Source of the DNA: Mesorhizobium amorphae | GTDB lineage: Bacteria > Pseudomonadota > Alphaproteobacteria > Rhizobiales > Rhizobiaceae | Assembly (NCBI GenBank): GCA_003240775.1 | Contig: QFNI01000010.1 | Location: 1 to 64,000, forward strand | Length of the DNA: 64,000 nt | Reading direction: 5' to 3' | In this document: piece by piece, positions 16,527 to 25,916 of the stretch | Position numbering within the stretch: position 1 is the first letter of the stretch | Layout of the letters: each line of letters begins with the position of its first letter | Notes under the pieces: generated by a model | What the model was told of the DNA's origin: nothing | The model's input: the letters and a program-made list of their open reading frames with translations, nothing else | Database searches by the model: none | Program-made: the position numbers and the translations under genes

Positions 16527-17242
16527 GCGGCCCGGTCGGCCACCACGGTGACGTTGGCGGCACCCTGCAGGAAGGAGGCGGGAACATCGGGCGTGACGGG
16601 GCCTTCGAGTGCCGCGTGCAGGATCGCGTGCTTGCGCGCGCCGAGCACCACCAGCACGGTCTGGCGCGCTTTCAGAAGCGCGTCCATGCCCACCGTCAGC
16701 GCGCCGCGCGGCACATGGTCCTCGCCGCCCCAGTAGACGGCGTTGCTTGCCACGCTTTCGGGCGTCAGCCCGATGGCGCGCGTGGTGGCGGTCTCGTCGC
16801 TCGGCGGCTCGTTGAAGCCGAGATGGCCGTTGGGCCCGAGGCCGAGAATGGAAAGGTCGAAGCCGCCGGCCCGTTCGATCTCTTGCGCGAAGGCCTCGCA
16901 GGCTGCCTGCGGATCGTCGACCCGCTCGGGAAAGCGCACCACGCGCTCGGGCGGAATGGAAAGCGGCTGGAGCACCGCACGGTCCATCCAGCCGAAGAGC
17001 GAACGGGGGTCGGTGTCGGCCGTGCCGAGATAGGCGTCGAGCTGGAAGGCCTTCACACCGCGCGCGTCGAACAGGCCCTCGGCCTGGCGGCGGGCGAGTT
17101 CGGCGTAAAGCGCCATGGGCGAATTGCCGGTGGCGAAGACGACCGAAAGCCGCGGCTTTCGGGAGATGGCCGCGGCCACGATGTCGGCTGCGCGGCTGCT
17201 CGCCGCGTCCGCATTGTCTTCGACGATCAGTTCGATGCCCAT
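16508..17242 (-). CDS. nagB: glucosamine-6-phosphate deaminase
   Basis: 244 aa, converts glucosamine-6-P to fructose-6-P and ammonia. Family residues: D69 in FQLDAYLG (general base region), N137 and H140 in LGLGPNGHLGFNEPP, T-rich phosphate loop VVFATGNSPMALYAEL. Slightly shorter than E. coli NagB (266 aa), within the range of non-allosteric members. ATG 17242 chosen over the longer frame because the MGIELIVEDN start matches the family and lies seven bases after the GH4 stop. Part of the amino-sugar operon. A NagA deacetylase, which would link an acetylated sugar to this step, is not in the window. Confidence 0.9.
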   Translation of the reverse strand: MGIELIVEDNADAASSRAADIVAAAISRKPRLSVVFATGNSPMALYAELARRQAEGLFDARGVKAFQLDAYLGTADTDPRSLFGWMDRAVLQPLSIPPERVVRFPERVDDPQAACEAFAQEIERAGGFDLSILGLGPNGHLGFNEPPSDETATTRAIGLTPESVASNAVYWGGEDHVPRGALTVGMDALLKARQTVLVVLGARKHAILHAALEGPVTPDVPASFLQGAANVTVVADRAAWTGRD

Positions 17243-17249
17243 GGGCGGC

Positions 17250-18548
17250 TCACGAGAACAGGGTTGGCGAGATGAAGGGACGATGCGCGGCCGCCATCTC
17301 ATCGAAGATGGCTTCGGCCTTGGAAAGCGACATCACCAGCGGGTTGGAGGCGAGGGCCTGGATAGCCTGGCGACGGTTTCCATCCCATGCCACGCGCGCG
17401 GTGGCCGCCTGATATTCCGCAAGCATGCCGACGAGGCCCGAGACCTGCGAAGGCAGCGGCCCGGAGGCCAAGGGGCGCACGCCTTGTCTGTCCACGAAGC
17501 CCGGCACCTCGACCACGAGATCGTCGGGCAGACCCGCGATGGCGCCCCGGTTCGGCACATTCACCGGCCAGACCTCGCCGCGGTCGTTGAAGACGGCGTC
17601 CATCACGTCGATGGCGATCTCGAGCTCGTCCAGCCCGCCGCGCGAATGGGCCTGGTCGAGCTGCGGCCGCTCGGCCCTCGCCTGCTCCTCGTAGTGGTTC
17701 CAGAACTCGGGCACGCGCGCCATGATCTCCTGCGCGCGGGTGGCGGGGGCTGCCTTCAGCTCGGCCAGGATCTCGTCGGTGAAGTAGTAATACTTGAAAT
17801 ATTGCGAGGGGATCGACTGGAGCGCCACCGTCATGTGGAGCAGGCGGCGCTGCTGCAGCGTGAGCGCGGGGTCGTTTTTTCTTTCGTTCCACGCCCGCTC
17901 CACGAGCGGCATGACATCCTCGCCGGCATAGGAATGGCGCACCGACCAGGAGCCGTGGTTGAGGCCGATCGAGACGGTTTCGAGCTTCGCGGGATCGAGG
18001 CCGGCCGCTTGCGCCACTTCGGCCGGAAAGATCAGCGGCCCCTCGCAGAGCGAGACGGTGGGTATGTCGGAATGGTGGGTGACGGCTTCCGCCACGATGT
18101 TGACGGGATTGGTGTAGTTGAAGAGCCGGGCGCGCGGGGCCACGCGCTCGATGTCGGCCACGATGCCCTTGATCGCGTGGATCGAGCGCAGCGCCATGAA
18201 GAAGCCGCCAGGCCCTTGCGTTTCCTGGCCGATCACGCCGTGCTTGAGCGGGATGCTCTCGTCGAGGTAGCGCGCCTCGAAGCCGCCGGGGCGGAAGGAG
18301 GACAGAACCGCGTCGCAATCCTCGAGCCCCGCGAGCCGGTCGGTGGTGGCGGTGAAGCGGATGTCGAGGCCCGCCGCATCGGCCGATTTCTGCGCGATCG
18401 CGCGCACGGTTTCCAGGCGGTGGGCGTCGAGGTCGATCAAGACGATCTCGGAGCCTCGGAAGTTCTCGCCCTGGCGCATCCAGCAGGTGATGCAGCCCGG
18501 CGCGCGGGTGGAGCCCCCGCCGATGTAAGCGACCTTGATGCGTGCCAT
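17250..18548 (-). CDS. family 4 glycosidase (6-phospho-beta-glucosidase / alpha-glucosidase type)
   Basis: 432 aa GH4 enzyme, which cleaves glycosides by an NAD+- and metal-dependent redox elimination. Seen: nucleotide-binding AYIGGGSTRAPG (residues 7-18), SSFRPGGFEAR, NYTNPVNI (144-151), and the metal ligands C168 in SLCEGP and H198 in GLNHGSW. Whether it acts on phosphorylated or free glycosides and on alpha or beta linkages cannot be read from sequence. Lies between the GntR regulator (11 bp) and nagB (7 bp) in the sugar ABC operon, so it likely splits the imported oligosaccharide inside the cell. Confidence 0.9.
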   Translation of the reverse strand: MARIKVAYIGGGSTRAPGCITCWMRQGENFRGSEIVLIDLDAHRLETVRAIAQKSADAAGLDIRFTATTDRLAGLEDCDAVLSSFRPGGFEARYLDESIPLKHGVIGQETQGPGGFFMALRSIHAIKGIVADIERVAPRARLFNYTNPVNIVAEAVTHHSDIPTVSLCEGPLIFPAEVAQAAGLDPAKLETVSIGLNHGSWSVRHSYAGEDVMPLVERAWNERKNDPALTLQQRRLLHMTVALQSIPSQYFKYYYFTDEILAELKAAPATRAQEIMARVPEFWNHYEEQARAERPQLDQAHSRGGLDELEIAIDVMDAVFNDRGEVWPVNVPNRGAIAGLPDDLVVEVPGFVDRQGVRPLASGPLPSQVSGLVGMLAEYQAATARVAWDGNRRQAIQALASNPLVMSLSKAEAIFDEMAAAHRPFISPTLFS

Positions 18549-18559
18549 GACGGCTCCTC

Positions 18560-19348
18560 TTATGCGACCGCCGCCCGCGCAGGCGCGAAGGACGGGGAGA
18601 ATGCGAAACCGCGCTCGATGTCGGTGCCGACCGTCAGCTCGAAGGCTTCGCCGTGGAATGCGGTCTCGCAATATTCGATGGCCTGGCCATCGGCGAGAAA
18701 GGTGGTCTGGAAGGTGCGGAGCACGGCTGCCGGGGTGCCGAGCCCGAGCCTGGCCGCTTCCTCCGCGCTGGCGAGGCCCGGCTTGATCACGGTCGTGCCC
18801 TCGCGCAGCACGAGGCCGAACTCCGCGCGCAGGGTCTCGAACAGCGAGGCTCGCGAGAAGTCGTGGCGCAGGATGCCGGGGCAGAGATGCTCGGGCAAGA
18901 ATGTGGTCTGGAGGGCCAGCGGCTGCTCGCCCGCGTACCGCGTGCGCTGGAGCCGGACCACGGCCGCACCCGGACGGATGCCGAGCTTGGCGGCCATCCC
19001 ATCCTCGGCCTCGATGCGCTCGAAGGCGTGGACCTCGCTGACGATCACCACGCCCTGGTCGCGCAGGTCCTGGGTGAAGCCGACGAGGGGCTGGAGTTCC
19101 TGGCGCAGGCGCTTGTCGGCCACGAAGGTGCCCTTGCCACTGATGGTGTAGACCGCGCCCTCGTGAACGAGATCGGACAGCACCTTGCGGGTCGTGGTGC
19201 GGCTGATGCCGTATCGCTCGCAGAGTTCGCGCTCGGACGCGATCTGGCTGTGGGGCGGCCACTCGCCCGAGCCTATGGCCGACAGGATGATGGCGCGGAG
19301 CTGCTGGTGGAGCGGCTCGGACGCGCGGCTTTCGATGCGGGTCGTCAT
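18560..19348 (-). CDS. GntR/HutC-family transcriptional regulator with UTRA domain
   Basis: 262 aa. N-terminal winged helix (about residues 8-75, SQIASERELCERYGISRTTTRKVLSDLV) and a C-terminal UTRA effector domain (about 95-245, LQRTRYAGEQPLALQTTFLP, CETAFHGEAFEL). HutC-group members such as NagR/DasR bind amino-sugar phosphates and release TGGT...ACCA operators. A matching dyad stands at 23592-23607 in front of the operon that contains this gene, so it probably represses its own operon until a sugar phosphate appears. Start ATG 19348, 17 bp after the ATPase stop; the longer frame extends into the ATPase gene and was refused. Confidence 0.9.
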   Translation of the reverse strand: MTTRIESRASEPLHQQLRAIILSAIGSGEWPPHSQIASERELCERYGISRTTTRKVLSDLVHEGAVYTISGKGTFVADKRLRQELQPLVGFTQDLRDQGVVIVSEVHAFERIEAEDGMAAKLGIRPGAAVVRLQRTRYAGEQPLALQTTFLPEHLCPGILRHDFSRASLFETLRAEFGLVLREGTTVIKPGLASAEEAARLGLGTPAAVLRTFQTTFLADGQAIEYCETAFHGEAFELTVGTDIERGFAFSPSFAPARAAVA

Positions 19349-19365
19349 GGCTTGCTCTCCGGCGC

Positions 19366-20439
<1,074 letters not shown>

Positions 20440-20443
20440 GAGG

Positions 20444-21355
20444 TCAGCCTTTCACGGCGCCTGCGGTGACGCCGCGCACGAAAAGGCGGCCCGAGACGAG
20501 ATAAAGACAAAGCGGCGGCAGTGCCGTGATGATGGTGGCCGCCATGTTGACGTTGTATTCGGGCACGCCGATGCGGGTGGAAACGAGGCTGGCGAGCTGC
20601 ACGGTCATCGGCAGGTTGTCGCGGCCCGCGAAGATCAGCGCGAGCAGATAGTCGTTCCACACGCCCGTGACCGACAGGATCAGCGCCACCACGATCACGT
20701 TGGCCGACATCGGCAGCACGATGCGGAAGAAGATGCGGAAGAAGCCCGCGCCATCGACGCGTGCGGCCTTGATCAGCTCCTCGGGCAGCGAGGCGTAGAA
20801 GTTGCGGAAGATCAGCGTGAGGATCGGCAGGCCGAACAGCACGTGGACCAGCACGATGGCTGGCACCGAGCCGTAGATGCCGAGCGTGGAGGCGAGCCGC
20901 ACGAGCGGATAGATCATCACCTGATAGGGGATGAAGGCCCCCACCATCAGCGCGCCCAGGATCAGCCCGGCACGGGGCAGCCGCCAGAGCGAGAGCGCGT
21001 AGCCGTTGAGGGCCGCAGCGAAGACCGAGATCAGCGAGGCGGGCACCATGATGCGCACCGAGTTCCAGAAGCCCACGCTGATGCCTTCGCATTCGCGCCC
21101 GATGCAGGCCGAGCCCCAGGCCTTGGCCCAGGCCGAGAAGTCGAGCGCCTGGGGCAGAAGGAAGATCGAGCCCGCGCGGATCTCGTCCACCGTCTTCAGC
21201 GAGGTGGACAGCATGATGAAGAGCGGAATGGCGAAGAAGAGCGCGGCCGACAGCAGGAAGAGGTAGAGCCCGACCCGGCCCGCGGCATGGCGCAGGCGGC
21301 GCGCGCCGGTCTTCGGCACTGGCCGCGGGGTCGCTGGGGCGGCAAGCGCGGTCAT
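20444..21355 (-). CDS. sugar ABC transporter permease (second subunit, MalG-like)
   Basis: 303 aa, six predicted membrane helices, with the cytoplasmic EAA loop EELIKAARVDGAGFFRIFFRIVLP. An outer loop (SACIGRECEGISVGFWNSV) with two cysteines is shared with permeases of glucose/mannose-type importers. Its ATG at 21355 overlaps the stop of the other permease (ATGA), which shows coupling. Confidence 0.92.
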   Translation of the reverse strand: MTALAAPATPRPVPKTGARRLRHAAGRVGLYLFLLSAALFFAIPLFIMLSTSLKTVDEIRAGSIFLLPQALDFSAWAKAWGSACIGRECEGISVGFWNSVRIMVPASLISVFAAALNGYALSLWRLPRAGLILGALMVGAFIPYQVMIYPLVRLASTLGIYGSVPAIVLVHVLFGLPILTLIFRNFYASLPEELIKAARVDGAGFFRIFFRIVLPMSANVIVVALILSVTGVWNDYLLALIFAGRDNLPMTVQLASLVSTRIGVPEYNVNMAATIITALPPLCLYLVSGRLFVRGVTAGAVKG

Positions 21356-22221
21356 CGCGCGGCCCTCCGCCAGTTGAGGGCGAGCATGATGAGAACGATG
21401 GTCGCGAGCATCAAGGTCGCGCCGGCGGAGGCCAGGCCGATATTGGTGCGGGTGAACAGGCTGTCCACCACGAACTTCGCGGGAAGGTCGGTGGAATAGC
21501 CGGGACCGCCGCCCGTCATGGCGACCACGAGCTCGTAGCTCTTGATCACGTCCATGGCGAGCAGCACCACGCAGACGGCGATCACCGGCTTGAGCATGGG
21601 CAGGATCACGCGGCGATACATGGTCAGCCGCGGAATGCCGTCGACGCGCCCTGCGCGCCAGATCTCGCCGTCGATGCCGCCCAAGCCCGCATAGACGATG
21701 GCCATCACCAGCCCCGCCGCATGCCAGACGCCTGCCATCACAAGCGTGTAGACGGCGCGGTCGGGCGAGGAGAGCCAGTCGAAGGTGAAGCCTGTGAAGC
21801 CCCAGTCGCGCACGAATTGCTGGAGGCCCGTGGTGGGGTTCAGGAGCCACTGCCACGCAAGGCCCGTGACGATGAAGGAGAGCGCTATCGGATAGAGAAA
21901 GATCGTCTGGAAGATGTTGCGCCCGCGCGTGCCCTGGTCGAGCGCGATGGCAAGCAGGATGCCGAAGAGAAGCGAGCAGAGGATGTAGAGCCCGCCGAAC
22001 ACGAACATGTTGGTGTAGGCCACATGCCAGCGGTCGGTGTTGAAGAGGCGCACATACTGGCTGACGCCCGCCCACTGGTAGCGCGGCAAGATGCCGGACG
22101 GCGTGAACGACATCAGAACCGTCCAGGCCATCGCGCCGTAGAAGCCCACCGCGCAGAGAAGCATGGTGGGAACCAGCACGAGGCGTGCCGCGACCTTGGG
22201 CGAGCGAAGAAGCTTCGGCAT
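21352..22221 (-). CDS. sugar ABC transporter permease (first subunit, MalF-like)
   Basis: 289 aa, six predicted membrane helices and the EAA loop EIWRAGRVDGIPRLTMYRRVILP. Pairs with the second permease to form the import channel. Start ATG 22221, 53 bp after the binding-protein stop. Confidence 0.92.
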   Translation of the reverse strand: MPKLLRSPKVAARLVLVPTMLLCAVGFYGAMAWTVLMSFTPSGILPRYQWAGVSQYVRLFNTDRWHVAYTNMFVFGGLYILCSLLFGILLAIALDQGTRGRNIFQTIFLYPIALSFIVTGLAWQWLLNPTTGLQQFVRDWGFTGFTFDWLSSPDRAVYTLVMAGVWHAAGLVMAIVYAGLGGIDGEIWRAGRVDGIPRLTMYRRVILPMLKPVIAVCVVLLAMDVIKSYELVVAMTGGGPGYSTDLPAKFVVDSLFTRTNIGLASAGATLMLATIVLIMLALNWRRAAR

Positions 22222-22274
22222 CGGGGATTCAGAGCTCCGCGCTGCAAGCGACGCGGCGCGGAGCCTGCCTCTCG

Positions 22275-23525
22275 TCAGTTCGCGGCGGCAAGAAGTTCAG
22301 CGAACTGACGTGCGGCTTCTTCGGGCGTGAGGCTGGCCTCGGCCCAGAAGCGGGAAAGAAGGTCCTCGATCTGGCCCGCGCTGTCGGACGACAAGACGAT
22401 GCCGAGCGCCGGCACGCCGCCTGCCTCGTGCAGCACCTTGGCCGTCATCTGGTCGCAGGGCGCGAGCTTGGAGGTGTCGGCGTCGAGCCGCGAAGGCAGC
22501 GCGCCCTTGGCGACCGCGAAATCGGCCTGGACCTTGGGGTCGAGCAGAACCTGGATGAAGAGTTCCTGGCCCTTGGTCTCGGCCTCGGAGGAAACCGTGG
22601 GGAACTGGAAGCCCGCGCCTTCGAGCACGAGCTTGGTGTTGCCGGGCGGCAGCGCGCAGGCCCAGTCGACATCGTGGGCCTTGCCCATCTTGGTGAGTTC
22701 GGCGCCCGCCCAGCTTCCCATCACCTGCATGGCGGCGCGGCCGTCGGCCACGAGGTTCAGCGTGTCGTTCCAGGCGCGGTTGGAAGCGCCGGGGTCGGCG
22801 AAGGTGGACAGCGCGCGCATGGTCGCAAAAGCCTTGACCACCTGGGGCGAGGCGGCCGCTTCCGCGCTGCGCTCGTTGACGATGGCCTCGAAGGTGTCCG
22901 CGCCCGCCTCGCCCATCAGGATCGAGTTGAACAGGATCGAGAGCTGCCAGCCCTGGGCACCGACCGCGATGGGGATGACGCCGGCTTCCTTGAGCTTGGG
23001 CGCCTGTGCGAGCGCTTCGTCCCAGGTCTTGGGGTAAGACAAGCCCGCCTTGTCGTAAGCCGGCTTGGAGTACCAGGCGAGGTTGTCGGTCTCGATGGCG
23101 ACGGGCAGCGCGAAGATGGCGCCGGCATCGTCGGTCGCGAGCTTGGTGAGGATGTCGGAGGTCTGGGCGAGCCCGCTGGCTTCGGCAAGCGCCTTCACGT
23201 CGCGCGTGACGCCTTCTTGGCCGAGTTCCACCGCCGAGCGGCCCATGGACAGGAAGGCCACGCCGGGCGGGTTGCCGCCGGCGACGCGGCTCATCACGAG
23301 CGCCTGGGCGTCGGAGGGTCCGCCGGGCACGGCCGAATCCACCCATGTGCCGCCGCGGCGCTCGAACTCTTCGGCGAGCACGCTGATCGCCGCCTGTTCG
23401 GCACCCGCCGTCAGCCAGTGCACCACGTCCACGGTGGGCTGTTCCTGAGCGAAGGCGGAGGTTGCGGCAACGAGCGAGAAGAGGCTCGCGCCGAGGAAGC
23501 TGCGGAGTTTCAGGTGCCGTGCCAT
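22275..23525 (-). CDS. sugar ABC transporter substrate-binding protein
   Basis: 416 aa, family 1 extracellular solute-binding protein. Signal peptide residues 1-26 (ends ATSAFA, then QEQPTVDVVHWLTAG). It captures a mono- or oligosaccharide in the periplasm and hands it to the permease pair. Overall it looks like the glucose/mannose-type binding proteins (AGFQFPTVSSEAE, TWDEALAQAPKLKEAG), yet the operon encodes amino-sugar enzymes, so a glucosamine-containing glycoside is a fair guess. ATG 23525 follows GAGGAGATCAAGC, a good ribosome site; the longer frame has none. First gene of the leftward operon, with a GntR-type operator 67 bp upstream. Confidence 0.92.
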   Translation of the reverse strand: MARHLKLRSFLGASLFSLVAATSAFAQEQPTVDVVHWLTAGAEQAAISVLAEEFERRGGTWVDSAVPGGPSDAQALVMSRVAGGNPPGVAFLSMGRSAVELGQEGVTRDVKALAEASGLAQTSDILTKLATDDAGAIFALPVAIETDNLAWYSKPAYDKAGLSYPKTWDEALAQAPKLKEAGVIPIAVGAQGWQLSILFNSILMGEAGADTFEAIVNERSAEAAASPQVVKAFATMRALSTFADPGASNRAWNDTLNLVADGRAAMQVMGSWAGAELTKMGKAHDVDWACALPPGNTKLVLEGAGFQFPTVSSEAETKGQELFIQVLLDPKVQADFAVAKGALPSRLDADTSKLAPCDQMTAKVLHEAGGVPALGIVLSSDSAGQIEDLLSRFWAEASLTPEEAARQFAELLAAAN

Positions 23526-23591
23526 GCTTGATCTCCTCGGGGGAATGGCATCCGGACACGGAAGAGGCCCCTCAGCCTCCTCGCGCCCATG

Positions 23592-23607
23592 ACTGGTAAC
23601 TACCACT
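23592..23607. promoter_or_regulatory. candidate GntR/HutC operator
   Basis: ACTGGTA-AC-TACCACT: the core TGGTA/TACCA is a perfect dyad with a two-base centre, matching the TGGT...ACCA pattern of NagR/DasR-type operators. It lies 67 bp before the binding-protein start and 17 bp past the stop of the PurA-like gene. The operon it precedes encodes a GntR/HutC regulator. Confidence 0.6.
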
Positions 23608-23623
23608 CATGACCGAGACGATG

Positions 23624-24838
23624 TCAAGCCGCGCTTGCCGTGTCGCGCCAGCGAAGCGCATCGCGGCGGGCGCCCCAGCTTTCGCCAGCAAGCGGGAGAC
23701 CGAGGCGGTCTGCGATGGCTTCCGCGGCCGAGGTCGCATCAAGGGTTTCGGGGGCCGCTTCGGTTTGGATCGTGAAAGGCCCGGTCACCTGGTCGAGGCA
23801 GGTGACGACGAGCGAGGGGGCGACCGCGACACCGCTCAACGATGCCAGCGCCCGATCGCGCGCGATGGCGGCGCGCAGAAGGGCTGTGTCGAGCGGCGCG
23901 AGCCGCAGGGTGCCCTGCCACTCGTTGGGCTGGTTGGTGGGATCGGAAACGGCGATGCCCGCAAGACGGGGTGCCTCGCCCGGCAAGGGTCCGGCGCCGT
24001 GGCGGGTGGCGTAGACGCGCGACACGTAGCGGGCGTCGATCTCGCCGATCCCCGCTTCCCTTGCGATGGCCAGCATGTTGCGCAGGCCGGTGTGGGAGCG
24101 CGTCACATGGGGAAACGCGCCCCACTCCTGGTCGAGCAGCAGCCCTTGCGCGCCTTCGAACAACACCGCGCCGCGCTCGGCCAAGCGCCGGTCGGGCCAG
24201 GGCGTCACGCGGTCGCGATAGCTCTCGCAATCGTCGAGAAAGCGCCTGAGCGTGGTCTGGCTGCCGAGCGCGTCCGCAAGCGGCTCGGGCAGGCGCTCGA
24301 TGCCGAGGGCCGCAAGCCGCGCGGGCACCCAGGCGTCGCGGACCCGCGCGAGGCGGCTTGCGAGATCTGCGCGGAAGAGATCGCCGATGGTGAGCGCGAA
24401 GTCCGCATGCAGGCTGCGCTCGACCGTTTCGCCGAAGCCCAGCCCGCACGAGCCGTGGCGGCCCGCACCCCGTTCGATCTCGATCGCCTGGTTCACGATC
24501 ATGTCGAAGGGCGTGGAGACGGGGCCGCGCGGATCGGCGCGGATGTCGAGGCAGGCGCCGAGCATCCGCAGCTCCTCCCATTCCGCCGCGAACAACATGG
24601 GATGGGCGACGAAGAAGCGACTGAGCTGGGTCGACGCGCCCGCAAGCGCGCCGGCACCGACATGGTGGAACACGTGGCGCCCGCCGTCCGGGCGCTCCAC
24701 CGTGTGCCCGGCTTGCGCTCCGCCGTTGGAGCGCACCACGACGGTGGCCCCGTTGCGGGCTGCGAGCGCGTCGGTGACAAGGCCCTTGCCCTCGTCGCCA
24801 TAGCCTGCGCCGATCACGGCCTGCGCGCGGATGGACAT
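23624..24838 (-). CDS. PurA-like (adenylosuccinate synthetase family) enzyme with altered substrate loop
   Basis: 404 aa. The GTP/IMP core of PurA is kept: GAGYGDEGKG with the catalytic aspartate, NGGAQAGHT with the catalytic histidine, LFEGAQGLLLD, and RHGAGPLPGE. Three places differ. The T-T-G-R-G-I-G-P segment is GRHGSCGLGF. The loop that in PurA reads like GATTGRRRR and holds aspartate and IMP is SDPTNQPNEWQG. The guanine motif TKLD is TCLD. The C-terminus is also about 30 residues shorter. It therefore probably activates a 6-oxopurine with GTP but joins it to something other than aspartate; that is inference. The retained aspartate speaks against phage PurZ. ATG 24838 follows AAGGAG. Next gene is a vWA protein on the same strand. 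Confidence 0.75.
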   Translation of the reverse strand: MSIRAQAVIGAGYGDEGKGLVTDALAARNGATVVVRSNGGAQAGHTVERPDGGRHVFHHVGAGALAGASTQLSRFFVAHPMLFAAEWEELRMLGACLDIRADPRGPVSTPFDMIVNQAIEIERGAGRHGSCGLGFGETVERSLHADFALTIGDLFRADLASRLARVRDAWVPARLAALGIERLPEPLADALGSQTTLRRFLDDCESYRDRVTPWPDRRLAERGAVLFEGAQGLLLDQEWGAFPHVTRSHTGLRNMLAIAREAGIGEIDARYVSRVYATRHGAGPLPGEAPRLAGIAVSDPTNQPNEWQGTLRLAPLDTALLRAAIARDRALASLSGVAVAPSLVVTCLDQVTGPFTIQTEAAPETLDATSAAEAIADRLGLPLAGESWGARRDALRWRDTASAA

Positions 24839-24871
24839 GGGTTCAACTCCTTCGGGTCGGAGGGAAACGCT

Positions 24872-25774
24872 TCACAGGAAGGGCAGGAAGCGGCGGGGCC
24901 TCGGGGCGTTCAGGGCGCGCGACACGACGGCTGCGGCCGGTCCGTTCCAGCTTTTGGCCACATCCTCGGGTGCGCGACCGTTGGCGATCTCGATCAGGGA
25001 CACCACGAGTTCGGCGATGCGCGTGTGGTCGTCGAGCACCACGGTGCGCTCGGGCAGGATGCGCCGCCATGTGCGCAGAACCTGGTCCATGTTGCCCGCC
25101 GCATAGCCCTCGCGGATCACGATGTGGAACACCTCGTAAGACTGCGCGGCCAGGCTCAGGCATTCGCGCGCGCTGAGGTCGCGCTCGACGGGGAGGCCGA
25201 ACACGCGGGCGACCTGCTCGCGCGTCATGCCGTCATGGATCGGCTCGTCGCCGATCGTGAACAGGAAGCCCTTGCGGCCATGCCGTTCCCAGGCGTCCGT
25301 CGAGGTCTTCCAGGCGGCGAGCAGGTGGGCCGCGCTGTAGCTCTCCCCACCGTTGCCGCCGCCGCCCCCTTCGAGCCAGAGCCGCTGCATCTGGGAAGCG
25401 AGCGAGATGTCGGCCTCGAACTGCGTCGCTTGAAGCGGTGCCGCGTCCGTGAAGGCGTCCCCCACCGCTGCCACCATGATGTGGGGGTCGGGCACGGGCT
25501 TACGGGCGTAGATCTCGGAAGTGAGGGTCACGAGCCCGGTGCGCATCAGCTCATGGGCGATCATGCCCATCGAGCCGGTGACGTCGGAGGCGAGGATGAT
25601 CGGCGTCGCCTGCGGGTTGTCCGCACTGTCGCGGCTTTCGCGCGCCGTGAAGCGGCGGGGGTCGAACTCGGCATCCATGCCATGGGCCGAGAAGACCTGT
25701 TCGCGCGAGCGCCCCGTCACGTTGGCGGCGGTGTAGGCTGCCCAATCCGCGGTGCGGAAACGTCCATGTCCCAT
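24872..25774 (-). CDS. von Willebrand factor A domain protein
   Basis: 300 aa, no signal peptide, cytosolic. The vWA metal site is DVTGSMG (D64, T66, S68, a D-x-T-x-S form of the MIDAS), preceded by TPIILAS and followed by helices and a glycine-rich loop EGGGGGNGGES; GDEPIHDG carries a second acidic cluster. The C-terminal third (from about residue 185) matches no domain I recognise. ATG 25774 follows AAGGAGCGAGATC. It is 33 bp upstream of the PurA-like gene and divergent from the NrtR-type regulator across a perfect dyad, so the two leftward genes likely form the regulated operon. Intracellular bacterial vWA proteins often act as metal-dependent scaffolds for AAA+ or nucleotide enzymes; none is adjacent. 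Confidence 0.8.
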   Translation of the reverse strand: MGHGRFRTADWAAYTAANVTGRSREQVFSAHGMDAEFDPRRFTARESRDSADNPQATPIILASDVTGSMGMIAHELMRTGLVTLTSEIYARKPVPDPHIMVAAVGDAFTDAAPLQATQFEADISLASQMQRLWLEGGGGGNGGESYSAAHLLAAWKTSTDAWERHGRKGFLFTIGDEPIHDGMTREQVARVFGLPVERDLSARECLSLAAQSYEVFHIVIREGYAAGNMDQVLRTWRRILPERTVVLDDHTRIAELVVSLIEIANGRAPEDVAKSWNGPAAAVVSRALNAPRPRRFLPFL

Positions 25775-25842
25775 GATCTCGCTCCTTTGTCTGGCTGGGC
25801 GTTCTGCGCCCATGCACAATCATCTAGGTCATTAAATTGCAT

Positions 25843-25857
25843 TTTGCAAGTTGCAAA
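25843..25857. promoter_or_regulatory. perfect 7-1-7 dyad, candidate NrtR-type operator
   Basis: TTTGCAA-G-TTGCAAA lies in an A/T-rich patch (25823-25862) that stands out from the GC-rich surroundings, midway between the vWA start (25774) and the NrtR-type regulator start (25917). A related half site, AAATTGCA, sits just left of it. The position suits autoregulation together with control of the vWA/PurA-like operon. Confidence 0.6.
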
Positions 25858-25916
25858 TTGACTTGCTGTCGAAGCGGAGCGTGCTAACGCTTGCCGCGAC
25901 ACGGGGTGCAGTGGAA

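Noticed and set aside
23624..24838. Phage-type PurZ (diaminopurine genome) enzyme
   Set aside because: PurZ replaces the catalytic aspartate of the GDEGKG loop; it is kept here, and no phage or DpoZ-like genes are near.
25851..25916. TTG start at 25851 for the NrtR-type gene
   Set aside because: It would start inside the dyad and add residues (MQIDLLSKRSVL) not expected before the Nudix fold; ATG 25917 begins directly at the domain.
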